Shown here piece after piece: positions 28,057 through 36,702 of a stretch of 64,000 bases of DNA. A model generated the notes under the pieces. That model searched no databases, had not been told where the DNA came from, and was given only the letters and a program-made list of their open reading frames with translations. Made by a program: the position numbers and the translations under genes. Positions within the stretch are counted from its first letter, which is position 1. The number at the start of each line of letters is the position of its first letter. The DNA comes from Devosia lacusdianchii (GTDB taxonomy: Bacteria > Pseudomonadota > Alphaproteobacteria > Rhizobiales > Devosiaceae): positions 434,001 through 498,000 of the forward strand of contig NZ_CP092483.1 of NCBI RefSeq assembly GCF_022429625.1, read 5' to 3'.

Positions 28057-29117
28057 CCGCTATTTCCGAACTCGATACCCCCGCCGTGCTCATCGATATC
28101 GACCGCGTCGAGGCCAACCTCAAGCGCGCCCAGGATTTTGCCGATGGCCACGGCCTCAAGCTGCGGCCCCACATCAAGACCCACAAGCTGCCGCGCTTCG
28201 CCAAGCGGGCGATCGAGCTGGGCGCGGTGGGCATTACCGTGCAGAAGCTGGGCGAGGCCGAGGTGATGGCCGATGCCGGCATCACCGACATGCTGCTGAC
28301 CTTCAACATTATCGGCGCGGCCAAGCTGGCCCGGCTCAAGGCGCTGAACGAGCGGGTGACCATCCGGGTTGTGGCCGATAGCGGGGAATGCGTTGCCGGC
28401 CTTGCGGATACCTTCGCCGGTTCGGCCCGGCCGCTGGGCGTGCTGGTCGAATGCGATACCGGCATGGGCCGCTGCGGTGTGCAGACCCCGGCGGCAGCGC
28501 TGGCGCTGGCGCGGACGATCATGGCGTCACCGGGCCTGGAATTCCACGGCCTCATGACCTATCCGGCGGCCGGAAAATACAAGGCGGCCGCCGCCTGGCT
28601 GGCAGAGGCCAAGACGCTGTTCGACGCCGCAGGAATCGCCATGCCTGTCATCACCACGGGCGGAACGCCCGATATCTGGCATGCCGACGAAGCCGGCGTC
28701 GCCACCGAATACCGGCCCGGCACCTATATCTATATGGACCGCTCGCAGGTGGCGGCGGGCGCGGCCAGCTATGACGATTGCGCGCTGACCGTGCTGGCGA
28801 CCGTGGTCAGCCACCCGACATCGGGCCGGGCGATCATCGATGCCGGCAGCAAGGCCCTGACCAGCGACCTGCTCGGACTGGTCGGGCACGGCTATATCCC
28901 CGCCTATCCCGAGGCGAAGATCGTCGGGCTGAGCGAGGAGCACGGCACGTTGGATGTGTCCGCCTATGCCGATGGTGGGCCCAAGATCGGCGAGCAGATC
29001 GCCATCATCCCCAATCACTGTTGCCCGGTGACCAACCTGTTCGACCGCGTGCATCTGGTGCGGGGCGGGGAACTGGTCGAGACGGTGGCCGTGGTGGCGC
29101 GGGGGAGAGTGGATTGA
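28053..29117 (+). CDS. D-threonine aldolase/D-serine dehydratase-like PLP enzyme (fold type III)
   Basis: A 354-residue alanine-racemase-fold PLP enzyme. The PLP lysine is expected in RPHIKTHK (K42), and the phosphate-binding TTGGTPD segment is in the middle. Near the C-terminus PNHCCPVTNL gives the His-x-Cys pair (H322, C324) that binds zinc in eukaryotic D-serine dehydratases; D-threonine aldolases usually have His-x-Asp here. This favours dehydration of a D-hydroxy-amino acid over aldol cleavage. It is coupled to the SDR gene, and ridA nearby supports release of an enamine intermediate. Confidence 0.9.
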   Translation: MTAISELDTPAVLIDIDRVEANLKRAQDFADGHGLKLRPHIKTHKLPRFAKRAIELGAVGITVQKLGEAEVMADAGITDMLLTFNIIGAAKLARLKALNERVTIRVVADSGECVAGLADTFAGSARPLGVLVECDTGMGRCGVQTPAAALALARTIMASPGLEFHGLMTYPAAGKYKAAAAWLAEAKTLFDAAGIAMPVITTGGTPDIWHADEAGVATEYRPGTYIYMDRSQVAAGAASYDDCALTVLATVVSHPTSGRAIIDAGSKALTSDLLGLVGHGYIPAYPEAKIVGLSEEHGTLDVSAYADGGPKIGEQIAIIPNHCCPVTNLFDRVHLVRGGELVETVAVVARGRVD

Positions 29118-29195
29118 TATCCCCGACGGACCGCTGATCTAGCTCGCTTCCAAGAGCCCAACGCCCTCGCTTACCCCGCTTATCCCCGGGTTTCT

Positions 29196-29217
29196 CTGTG
29201 CACCTATAGTCTGTGCA
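29196..29217. promoter_or_regulatory. Direct repeat around a -10-like element before the GH5 gene
   Basis: CTGTGCA occurs at 29196-29202 and again at 29211-29217, with TATAGT (29205-29210) between them. This could be a promoter with tandem regulator sites; no clear -35 is seen. Confidence 0.3.
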
Positions 29218-29285
29218 GTCAGGTCCTCCCGCCCCTCCAGAGGCGGCTTTCGGCCATGACGTTTCCGCAAGACATGGAGCGCCGG

Positions 29286-30524
29286 ATGAAACGAATATTA
29301 TGCATAGTGCTGTGGGTCCTGGGCATGGCGATGGCCGTCCAGGCCGAACCGATCGCGCTCAAGCGCGGCGTCAATGTGCACGAATGGCTCAATTGGTCGC
29401 CCGTAACCTCGGGTGGATCTTATGTCTGGCCGCCATACCGAAGCTATAATGCGTGGCTGTCCGACGGTCGGCCGCTGACGGATTGGCCGGCCGGCGATCA
29501 GTTCGTACGCATCAAGGCTATGGGCTTTGATTTCGTTCGCCTGACCATCGATCCCGGTCCGCTGCTCGCCAATACGGGCGCGAGGCGCCAGCAGGCGCTG
29601 GATATTCTCGAAGCCGCGGTCCGACGGATCACGGCGGCCGATCTCAAGGTCGTCTTCAACCTGCATCTGGTCAGCCAGGTTCCGGCCTATAGCGAGAGCA
29701 TTATCGCGGGTGGTGCCGGCAGCGCCGGGGTAACCCTCTATCGCGGCATGGTCGTCGACGTCGCCAACATGCTGGTGGATGTCGGCGTCGACAAGGTGGC
29801 GCTCGAGCCGTTCAACGAACCGGCCTATTACCCCTGCGATGCGACCGGCAGCAGCGATTGGCAGACCATCATGGCGACCACGGTCGCCAATATTCGGGCC
29901 GTCAGCACTCAGTTGACCGTGATTGCCACCGGCGCCTGCGGTGGCAGCATTACCGGGCTGACCGATCTCGATCCGAGCTTCGACGATGCCAACCTGCTCT
30001 ACAGCTTCCACATGTACGAGCCGCATAGCTTCACCCATCAGCGGCCCGAGGCCCCAGCCACCTTCTATTCCGGCCTGCCCTGGCCGGTCGGCGGATCTAC
30101 GCCAGCCGATTGGATTTACTGGGCCCAGGTGAACATGAGTGCCGCCGGCTTGAGCGCAACCGAGCAGCAGATGAACCTGGATGAAGCTAACCCGCGGATT
30201 ACCGAGTATTTTTCGCAGGACTGGGGGCTGAGCCAGCTCGTGACCAGGGTTCAGGAGGCGACATATTGGGCGGCGATGAACAACATTCCCAACCGGCGCC
30301 TGTTCATGGGTGAGTTCGGCGCCATCCTGATGCCGCCGGACTATCACATGGGGACATACGAAGCCGACCGCTCCAACTACGTTCGCGCGGTGCGGGTGCT
30401 GGCGGAGAATTTCGGCATCAACTGGTCGATCTGGGAATATTCCAGTCCAACCGGAATGTCAGTCATCCAGCCCATCGGCCCAGCTGTGCCGGATGCCGAT
30501 CTGCTGACGGCCCTGGGTTTGTAA
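29286..30524 (+). CDS. Secreted glycoside hydrolase family 5 protein (cellulase-like)
   Basis: A 412-residue secreted enzyme. A signal peptide (MKRILCIVLWVLGMAMAVQA) is followed by a GH5 TIM barrel. RGVNVHEWL at the mature N-terminus, VRLTIDP, the acid/base Glu in FNEP (E178) and the nucleophile Glu in MGEFG (E343) all fit the family. The ATG at 29286 gives a clean signal peptide, with GGAGCG ahead. No carbohydrate-binding module is present. GH5 enzymes cleave cellulose, mannan or other beta-glycans; which one cannot be told. It appears to be a single-gene unit. Confidence 0.93.
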   Translation: MKRILCIVLWVLGMAMAVQAEPIALKRGVNVHEWLNWSPVTSGGSYVWPPYRSYNAWLSDGRPLTDWPAGDQFVRIKAMGFDFVRLTIDPGPLLANTGARRQQALDILEAAVRRITAADLKVVFNLHLVSQVPAYSESIIAGGAGSAGVTLYRGMVVDVANMLVDVGVDKVALEPFNEPAYYPCDATGSSDWQTIMATTVANIRAVSTQLTVIATGACGGSITGLTDLDPSFDDANLLYSFHMYEPHSFTHQRPEAPATFYSGLPWPVGGSTPADWIYWAQVNMSAAGLSATEQQMNLDEANPRITEYFSQDWGLSQLVTRVQEATYWAAMNNIPNRRLFMGEFGAILMPPDYHMGTYEADRSNYVRAVRVLAENFGINWSIWEYSSPTGMSVIQPIGPAVPDADLLTALGL

Positions 30525-30558
30525 ACCAGCCTGCGACTAGGACAAATTGTGACAACCT

Positions 30559-30587
30559 GCATCGGCGCGGCTACCCCGGGCCGATGC
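30559..30587. terminator. Stem-loop after the GH5 gene
   Basis: GCATCGGC pairs perfectly with GCCGATGC across a 13-base loop, 35 bases after the GH5 stop. There is no T-run, so termination strength is uncertain. Confidence 0.55.
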
Positions 30588-30646
30588 TACGGGGTGACGG
30601 TGGTGCGCAGGTGGTGTAGCAGTACCGCAGGCCTGTTTTGCGACCG

Positions 30647-31204
30647 ATGACGACACACTTCCCTCCCACATTCTTCGACCGACCCGCCACTGACGTCGCC
30701 CGTGACCTCATCGGGGTGACGCTGCTCGTCGATGGTGCCGGCGGGCCGCTGGTCGAGGTGGAGGCCTATGATCAGACCGATCCGGCATCGCACAGCTTCA
30801 ATGGCCCGACGCCGCGCAATGCCGTGATGTTCGGCGCGCCGGGCCATGCCTATGTCTACAAGATCTACGGCATCCATTGGTGCCTCAACTTCGTCTGCCA
30901 AACCGGCAGCGCCGTATTGATCCGGGCGCTGGAGCCGATGCATGGCGTCAATCGCATGCATGAGCTGCGCGGCGGCCTTGGGGCGCGGCAACTTTGCTCC
31001 GGCCCGGGCAAGCTGTGCCAGGCGCTCGGCATCAGCATCGCGCAGAACGGCCTGCCGCTCGACGCGCCGCCATTCTTGCTGCTGCCGCGTGACGGCGAGC
31101 ACGACATCGCCACCGGACCGCGCATCGGCATCACCAAGGGCGTCGAAACGCCCTGGCGCTTCGTGCGGCGCGGCTCACCCTTTCTGAGCAAGCCGTTGCG
31201 CTAA
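30647..31204 (+). CDS. DNA-3-methyladenine glycosylase (AAG/MPG family)
   Basis: A 185-residue base-excision repair enzyme of the monofunctional alkyladenine glycosylase family. Characteristic segments are [25 protein letters not shown] with the catalytic Glu, [26 protein letters not shown] and [11 protein letters not shown]. The length is typical of the bacterial form. ATG 30647 is preferred; a TTG nine bases earlier is possible. It stands alone, next to the recQ gene in the same direction. Confidence 0.95.
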   Translation: MTTHFPPTFFDRPATDVARDLIGVTLLVDGAGGPLVEVEAYDQTDPASHSFNGPTPRNAVMFGAPGHAYVYKIYGIHWCLNFVCQTGSAVLIRALEPMHGVNRMHELRGGLGARQLCSGPGKLCQALGISIAQNGLPLDAPPFLLLPRDGEHDIATGPRIGITKGVETPWRFVRRGSPFLSKPLR

Positions 31205-31538
31205 GGCATCTTCACCTCCCCCCGAGGGAGAGGTGAAGAGTGAAGGAACCATCCTCCGTCTCAGCGATTGGCTGTCAGAGACCGGTGCGCGTCAACCGGA
31301 CATGGTGGCATAGGGAACGGACTGGTTTTTCCGGTTTCCCGGTCCGGCCAACGAAACGGCAGCCGAGCCTTTGTCCCACCCGTGCTGGTCTCACCGCCAC
31401 AAATCGGCTGACACCCCGCAAGCTCAATGCCCGACTAACGCGCCGCTCACCAGGCGCGGCGAGATCGTCGGTGGATAGCACCGCGTCGTGATTTCTGCCG
31501 CCTTGCGGCTCACCCCGCCGCTGTGATCCAAGGGCGGG
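31205..31538. other. Gap with a family A half repeat and no convincing gene
   Basis: At 31210-31238 the sequence CTTCACCTCCCCC..GGGAGAGGTGAAG forms a hairpin matching family A. Around 31319-31345 a GGACTGG..CCGGTCC stem-loop is possible. Short open frames here have codon use unlike their neighbours, and I do not support any of them. Confidence 0.55.
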
Positions 31539-33392
31539 GTGAGCACACTTGAATCGAGCATGGACCTGTTCGGGGCGGGAACCACGGCAATGCCGCGCGA
31601 TCCGCTGGCCGTGCTGCGCGATGTCTTCGGTCATAAGAGCTTCCGCGGCCAGCAGGCCGACGTGGTCAATCATCTGGTCGATGGTGGCGACGCGGTCGTG
31701 CTGTTCCCCACCGGCGCCGGCAAGTCCATGTGCTACCAGATCCCGGCTATCTGCCGGCCGGGCGTGGGCGTGGTCATCTCGCCGCTCATTGCGCTGATGC
31801 GCGATCAGGTCGAGGCGCTGAAACAGGCGGGTGTCGCCGCAGCGGCGCTCAATTCGTCGCTGACATCGGAAGAATCTTCCGAAGTCCGCCGCCAGTTGCG
31901 GCGCGGCGAGCTCGATCTGCTCTATGTGGCGCCCGAGCGGGTGGCGACGCCGGGTTTTGCCAATATGCTCTCGGGCATCGATATCGCGCTCTTCGCCATC
32001 GACGAGGCCCATTGCGTGAGCCAGTGGGGCCACGATTTCCGGCCGGAATATCGCGAACTATCCAAGCTCACCGAACTCTTCCCCGGCGTGCCGCGCATCG
32101 CTTTGACCGCGACGGCCGACCCAACCACACGCGCCGATATCGTCGAGCGGCTGGGGCTGGATGCGGCGCAGGTGTTCACGTCAAGCTTTGACCGCCCCAA
32201 CATTTCCTATTCCATCGTCGAGCGCGACAAGGCGCGCGAGCAATTACTGGCCTTCCTCGCGGCGCACAAGGGCAGTTCCGGCATCGTCTATTGCCTCAGT
32301 CGCGCCAAGGTCGAGGACACCGCCGATTGGCTCTCCGGCAAGGGCATTCCGGCTTTGCCCTATCATGCGGGCCTGAGCGCCGAGCGGCGCAGCGCCAATC
32401 AGGATGCTTTCCTCAAGGAGGAAAATATCTGCATGGTGGCGACGGTGGCGTTCGGCATGGGTATCGACAAGCCCGATGTGCGCTATGTGGCGCATATGGA
32501 TCTGCCGGCCTCGATCGAGGCCTATTACCAGGAAACCGGCCGCGCCGGGCGTGACGGCCAGCCCGCCGACGCCTGGATGAGCTATGGCATGGCCGATGTG
32601 GTGCAGCGCCGCCGCATGATCGATGAAGGCAACGCCCCCGATGAGGTCAAGCGCCTCGAACATGGCAAGCTCAATGCCCTGCTCGGTGTGTGCGAGACGG
32701 CCGAGTGCCGGCGCAAGGCCATCCTCAACCATTTCGGCGAGGCCCATGCCGGCAATTGCGGCAATTGCGATACCTGCCGGTCGCCGGTGGAAAGCTGGGA
32801 CGGCACCGAAGCTGCCATCAAGGCGCTAGCCGCGATCTACCGCACTGGCATGCGCTTCGGCGCGGCCCATGTCATCGACGTGCTGATGGGCAAGGCCACC
32901 GAGAAGGTCGAACGCTTCGGGCACCAGAACCAGGCGGTGTTCGGGCAGGGCGCCGATCTCGACGCCAAGGTCTGGCAATCGGTGATCCGGCAGCTGACCG
33001 CCTCGGGGCTGATCGTTGTCGATCATGCCAATCATGGGGCGCTTACGCTGGGCGAAGGCTCGCGCGCCGTGTTCAAGCGCGAGCGCGTGGTCACCTTGCG
33101 CAAGGATCGGCCAAAGAAGTCGGTCGAGGTGCGCCGCCAGCTCGCCCGCGCCGCCACGGTGCCCGAACATGCACTGCCGCTGTTCGAGGCTTTGCGCGAA
33201 GAGCGGACGCGCATCGCCAAGGCCCAGGGCGTACCGCCCTATGTCATCTTCCACGACGCCACCCTGCGGGCCATGGCGCTGGCGCAGCCGCGCCATCCGC
33301 ATGACATGCTGAACCTGCCCGGCGTCGGCCAGGCCAAGCTCGATCGCTATGGCGAGGCGTTTCTTGCGGTGGTCAAGGGGATCGCGAGTTGA
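31539..33392 (+). CDS. recQ: ATP-dependent DNA helicase RecQ
   Basis: A 617-residue 3'-5' helicase for recombination and repair. In order, it has a DEAD/DEAH core with Walker [12 protein letters not shown] (about 56-66) and [17 protein letters not shown], and a helicase C domain with [10 protein letters not shown] and [12 protein letters not shown]. An RQC domain follows with the zinc cysteines CRRK..CGNCDTC, and then a winged helix and a C-terminal HRDC domain (about 540-615). The start is uncertain: GTG 31539 has AAGGGCGGG just ahead, while ATG 31560 lacks a clear site. Confidence 0.96.
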   Translation: MSTLESSMDLFGAGTTAMPRDPLAVLRDVFGHKSFRGQQADVVNHLVDGGDAVVLFPTGAGKSMCYQIPAICRPGVGVVISPLIALMRDQVEALKQAGVAAAALNSSLTSEESSEVRRQLRRGELDLLYVAPERVATPGFANMLSGIDIALFAIDEAHCVSQWGHDFRPEYRELSKLTELFPGVPRIALTATADPTTRADIVERLGLDAAQVFTSSFDRPNISYSIVERDKAREQLLAFLAAHKGSSGIVYCLSRAKVEDTADWLSGKGIPALPYHAGLSAERRSANQDAFLKEENICMVATVAFGMGIDKPDVRYVAHMDLPASIEAYYQETGRAGRDGQPADAWMSYGMADVVQRRRMIDEGNAPDEVKRLEHGKLNALLGVCETAECRRKAILNHFGEAHAGNCGNCDTCRSPVESWDGTEAAIKALAAIYRTGMRFGAAHVIDVLMGKATEKVERFGHQNQAVFGQGADLDAKVWQSVIRQLTASGLIVVDHANHGALTLGEGSRAVFKRERVVTLRKDRPKKSVEVRRQLARAATVPEHALPLFEALREERTRIAKAQGVPPYVIFHDATLRAMALAQPRHPHDMLNLPGVGQAKLDRYGEAFLAVVKGIAS

Positions 33393-33401
33393 GCAGACCC
33401 A

Positions 33402-33534
33402 AGGCCCCCTCACCCGGCCCCGCGGGCCGACCTCTCCGCCAAAGGGAGAGGTGTCGCTGCGCGACGTGGATGGCACCCACCTCTCCCTTTGGGGGAGAGG
33501 TCGACTTGCGCAGCAAGGCGGGTGAGGGGGCCTT
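33402..33534. repeat. Palindromic intergenic repeat, family A, full copy
   Basis: The terminal arms AAGGCCCCCTCACC and GGTGAGGGGGCCTT are perfect inverted copies, and two ACCTCTCC..GGGAGAGGT hairpins lie inside. It fills the gap between recQ and the DUF1624 gene and ends four bases before that gene's GTG start. Confidence 0.85.
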
Positions 33535-33537
33535 CCC

Positions 33538-34518
33538 GTGACCGAAGTCTCATCAAGCCGCCCGCGCTTCGCCATCGTCGACATCGCCCGTGGCGTCGCC
33601 ATTATCGCTATGGTGGCCTATCACCTGTGCTGGGACCTCAGCTATTTCCGCTTCATATCAGCCGATGTCGGCTACGATCCGCAATGGGTGGTGATAGCCC
33701 GCTCCATCCTGGCGTCATTCCTGTTTCTCGTCGGCGTCGGCCTGGTGCTGGGGCATGGCCGAGGCATTCGTTGGGCCGCGTTCTGGAAGCGCTGGATTTT
33801 CGTGCTCGCGGGCGCTTTGGCGATCAGCCTTGCCACCTTCTTGGCCTTCCCCGATAGCTTCGTCTATTTCGGCGTGCTGCATGCCATTGCGCTGTTCAGC
33901 GTGTTGGCTCTGCCCTTCCTGGCCGCGCCGCTCTGGCTGCCAGCGCTGGTTGCGATCGTCGTCATCGCGCTGCCGTTCCTCTATTCCGATGCGCTGTTCA
34001 ACGAAAAACTCTGGTCGGTGATCGGCTTCTGGCAGGTGCCGCCGCCGGCCAATGACCTGGTGCCGATCTTTCCCTGGTTCGGCGTGGTGCTGCTGGGTGT
34101 CATCGCCACGCGGCTGGTGCTGGCCTCGCCGCTCTCGGCTCAGCTGGCGGCCATCAATCCGGGCCGCCGCCTGCCGCGTGTGCTGGCTTTCATGGGGCGC
34201 TGGAGCCTGCTGATCTATCTGTTGCACCAACCCCTGCTGCTGGGCCTCGTCTATCCCGCCGCGGCCATCCTCAAGCCCGAGATCGGCATGCGCACGTCCG
34301 AATTTCTCGGCGCCTGCCAGAGCAGCTGCATGGATGGCGGCACCAGCGCGGAAATGTGCACCACCTATTGCCAGTGCGGCCTTGAGGGGATCGAGGAGAA
34401 CGAGCTGTGGAACGCCGTCTATAGCGGCATGGTGAGCGCGCAAGAGCAGGTTCTGCTCGACGCCAGCAACCTGCAATGCTCTGCGCTGATCTATCCGGAA
34501 CTGAACGCTCCGCAGTGA
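33538..34518 (+). CDS. DUF1624/HGSNAT-like membrane protein with cysteine-rich tail
   Basis: A 326-residue inner-membrane protein. The start IVDIARGVAIIAMVAYHLCWDLSYF is typical of DUF1624 (heparan-alpha-glucosaminide N-acetyltransferase catalytic-like). About seven to eight hydrophobic segments follow, with ILHQP-like LIYLLHQPLLL near residue 230. A C-terminal tail of about 80 residues then carries six cysteines (CQSSC, CTTYCQC and a final NLQC), possibly disulfide-bonded or metal-binding. The start is GTG at 33538, immediately after a palindromic repeat. The family's bacterial role is unclear; acyl transfer is only suggested by homology. Confidence 0.88.
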   Translation: MTEVSSSRPRFAIVDIARGVAIIAMVAYHLCWDLSYFRFISADVGYDPQWVVIARSILASFLFLVGVGLVLGHGRGIRWAAFWKRWIFVLAGALAISLATFLAFPDSFVYFGVLHAIALFSVLALPFLAAPLWLPALVAIVVIALPFLYSDALFNEKLWSVIGFWQVPPPANDLVPIFPWFGVVLLGVIATRLVLASPLSAQLAAINPGRRLPRVLAFMGRWSLLIYLLHQPLLLGLVYPAAAILKPEIGMRTSEFLGACQSSCMDGGTSAEMCTTYCQCGLEGIEENELWNAVYSGMVSAQEQVLLDASNLQCSALIYPELNAPQ

Positions 34519-34845
34519 GCCGAGCGCCCTCCCGCGCCAAACAAACCACCGGCCGTCACCCTCGGGCTCGACCCGAGGGTGTTTCACTTCGCCGAGTTCG
34601 GTAAGTGCAGAGCCCTCGGGTCGAGCCCGAGGGTGACGGTCGGTGGATGTAACAGCGAGAAGGCGAGTCTCATCGCCGACCCCGATCATTCCGTGGCAAA
34701 TTTTGCGTTTTTTGCTCAGTTTCTGGCTTGAATGGTAGGGCGAATGCGCCTTTTATGACAGCGCGAGTTGATTTGTCCGAGCTGCGGCTACGGTTGGCTC
34801 CGCCCCCGTTCGGACCCCACATATATTTGAAGTCTGGATACTTCC
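34519..34845. other. Gap holding a family E repeat and an AT-rich leader
   Basis: The first half is the family E palindrome listed separately. The second half (34680-34845) has AT-rich stretches (GCAAATTTTGCG, a perfect palindrome, near 34697) and TATATT at 34822-34827, possibly a -10 element for the exporter operon. No gene is supported. Confidence 0.5.
34553..34639. repeat. Palindromic intergenic repeat, family E, copy 2
   Basis: Near-perfect inverted arms: CCGTCACCCTCGGGCTCGAC at the left and its complement at the right, around a loop of about 30 bases. It matches the copies at 25033 and 52432. Confidence 0.85.
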
Positions 34846-36702
34846 TTGACCACCGATAAGGCTGGCCGCGTCCGATCACGCGGCGATGCTCGGGCACACG
34901 TTGCTGCTGCCCATGCCGGCAAGGGCCAAAGCCCCTTGTTGCGGATAACCCTCTATTCGCTGCGCCATCCCTGGCAGGCCGGCACGGCAATTGCCGCGAC
35001 CATCATCGCCTCGGTGCTGCAATTGCTGATTCCGCGCCTGCTCGGGCACGCGGTCGATCAGGCACAGGGTATTTTGAGCGCTGGGGCCGAAGGGGCGGAG
35101 CAAGCCCTGTTCTGGAGCGCCATGACCCTGCTCGGCGTCTCGGTGGCGCGCGGTTTCTTCACGCTGATGCAGAACTATTATTCGGAATCGGTCGGCCACC
35201 ATGTCGGCTACGAGCTGCGGCTGGCCTTTTACGACAAGGTGCAGCGCCTCTCCTATTCCTATCACGACAAGGTCCATAGCGGCGATCTGATCACTCTGGG
35301 TCTGCTGGACCTCGACGGCGTGCGCATGTTCTTTTCGACCGGCTTCGTGCGCACCATCCTGCTCACGGTGCTGATCGGCGTCGGCGCTTACATGCTGCTG
35401 TCGACCGATTGGCTGCTCGGTCTGCTCGCCCTGAGCTTCGTGCCTTTCGTCGCCTGGCGCTCGTCGGTGGCCCAGCTCACCCTGCGCGCCACCTGGATCG
35501 TGCTGCAGGAGAAGCTTTCGGCACTGACCCGCGTCATGGAAGAAAACCTCGGCGGCATCCGCGTGGTCCGGGCTTTCTCGGGCCAAAAATTCGAGCTCGA
35601 CAAGTTCGAGAGCGCGTCCAAGGAAGCGCTTCACCTCTCGCATGAGCGCGTCGGCATTCGCGTGCGCAATACCTCGGCGATGACCTTCTCGTTCTTCGCC
35701 GCCATGGGCCTGGTGCTCTGGGTCGGCGGCAACAAGGTGATCGCGGGCGAAATGAGCGTCGGCACGCTGGCGAGCTTCCTGACCTTCATGACCATCCTGC
35801 AAATGCCGGTGCGCCAGCTTGGCCTGATGGTCAATTCCTTCGCCCGCGCCTCGATCTGTGGCGACCGCCTGTTCGGCTTTCTCGACGAGCCGCTCGGCAT
35901 CGAAGACAAGCCTGGCGTGCCCGACCTCAAGGTCGCCGAAGGCACGCTGCGCTTCGAGGACGTGCGCTTCACCTATCCCGGCGCCACCCATCCCACGCTT
36001 GACGGCGTGAGCTTCGAGGCCCGGGCCGGCCAGACCATCGGCATCGTCGGCGCCCCCGGCAGCGGCAAGTCGACGCTCGCCCATCTGATCCCGCGCTTCT
36101 ATGACGTAACGGGCGGCAAGATCACCATCGATGGGCAGGATGTCAGCGATGTCAGCCTGCAATCGCTGCGCCGCGCCGTGGCTGTGGTGCAGCAGGACTC
36201 GTTCCTCTTCACCACCACTATCGAAAACAACATCGCCTACGGCGATCCGTGGTCCAAGGAAACCAAGATCGAGAAGGCGGCCGAAAGCGCGCAACTGCAC
36301 AATTACATCATGGGCCTGCCCGCCGGGTATGACACCGTGGTGGGCGAACGCGGCGTCTCGCTGTCCGGTGGCCAACGCCAGCGCCTGTCGATCGCGCGCA
36401 GCCTGGTGCTCAAGCCCGCGGTGATGGTGTTCGATGACTCGACCGCCGCCATCGACGCCGGTACCGAGCACCGCATCCGCAGCGCCATCCGTCGCTATGC
36501 CAGCGATCGCGTCACGCTGGTGATCAGCCACCGCCTGAGCTCGCTCCTGCATGCCGATACGATCCTGTTCCTCGAAGGTGGCAAGATCGTCGAACAGGGC
36601 AGCCACGACGAACTGCTGGCCAAGGGTGGCCGCTACCGCGCGCTCTATGACCTGCAGACCCGCCCCACTGAAGACCTCGAAATCGGGAGTGCGGCCCAAT
36701 GA
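34846..36702 (+). CDS. ABC exporter half-transporter, subunit with degenerate Walker B
   Basis: A 618-residue ABCB-type half-transporter. A six-helix membrane domain (about 45-340) precedes the ATPase domain, with Walker A GAPGSGKS, an intact signature LSGGQRQRLSIARSL and Walker B VMVFDDSTAAID. The catalytic Glu after Walker B is replaced by Asp, as in the degenerate site of heterodimeric exporters (TM287/288, BmrCD). The start is a TTG at 34846 with no strong ribosome-binding site; no better in-frame start precedes the membrane domain. Its stop overlaps the partner gene's start (ATGA). The substrate is unknown, perhaps drugs or lipids. Confidence 0.92.
   Translation: MTTDKAGRVRSRGDARAHVAAAHAGKGQSPLLRITLYSLRHPWQAGTAIAATIIASVLQLLIPRLLGHAVDQAQGILSAGAEGAEQALFWSAMTLLGVSVARGFFTLMQNYYSESVGHHVGYELRLAFYDKVQRLSYSYHDKVHSGDLITLGLLDLDGVRMFFSTGFVRTILLTVLIGVGAYMLLSTDWLLGLLALSFVPFVAWRSSVAQLTLRATWIVLQEKLSALTRVMEENLGGIRVVRAFSGQKFELDKFESASKEALHLSHERVGIRVRNTSAMTFSFFAAMGLVLWVGGNKVIAGEMSVGTLASFLTFMTILQMPVRQLGLMVNSFARASICGDRLFGFLDEPLGIEDKPGVPDLKVAEGTLRFEDVRFTYPGATHPTLDGVSFEARAGQTIGIVGAPGSGKSTLAHLIPRFYDVTGGKITIDGQDVSDVSLQSLRRAVAVVQQDSFLFTTTIENNIAYGDPWSKETKIEKAAESAQLHNYIMGLPAGYDTVVGERGVSLSGGQRQRLSIARSLVLKPAVMVFDDSTAAIDAGTEHRIRSAIRRYASDRVTLVISHRLSSLLHADTILFLEGGKIVEQGSHDELLAKGGRYRALYDLQTRPTEDLEIGSAAQ

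Noticed and set aside
29286..30524. Link between GH5 and the upstream PLP-enzyme cluster
   Set aside because: A gap of 168 bases with its own promoter-like elements, and an unrelated function, argue for separate units.
31240..31491. 83-codon frame after the DNA glycosylase gene
   Set aside because: Its start lies in a repeat, its composition is Arg/Thr/Ser-rich without structure, and codon use differs from real genes here.
34876..36699. 607-codon open frame on the minus strand
   Set aside because: It is the mirror of the ABC exporter gene, whose motifs are unmistakable on the plus strand.
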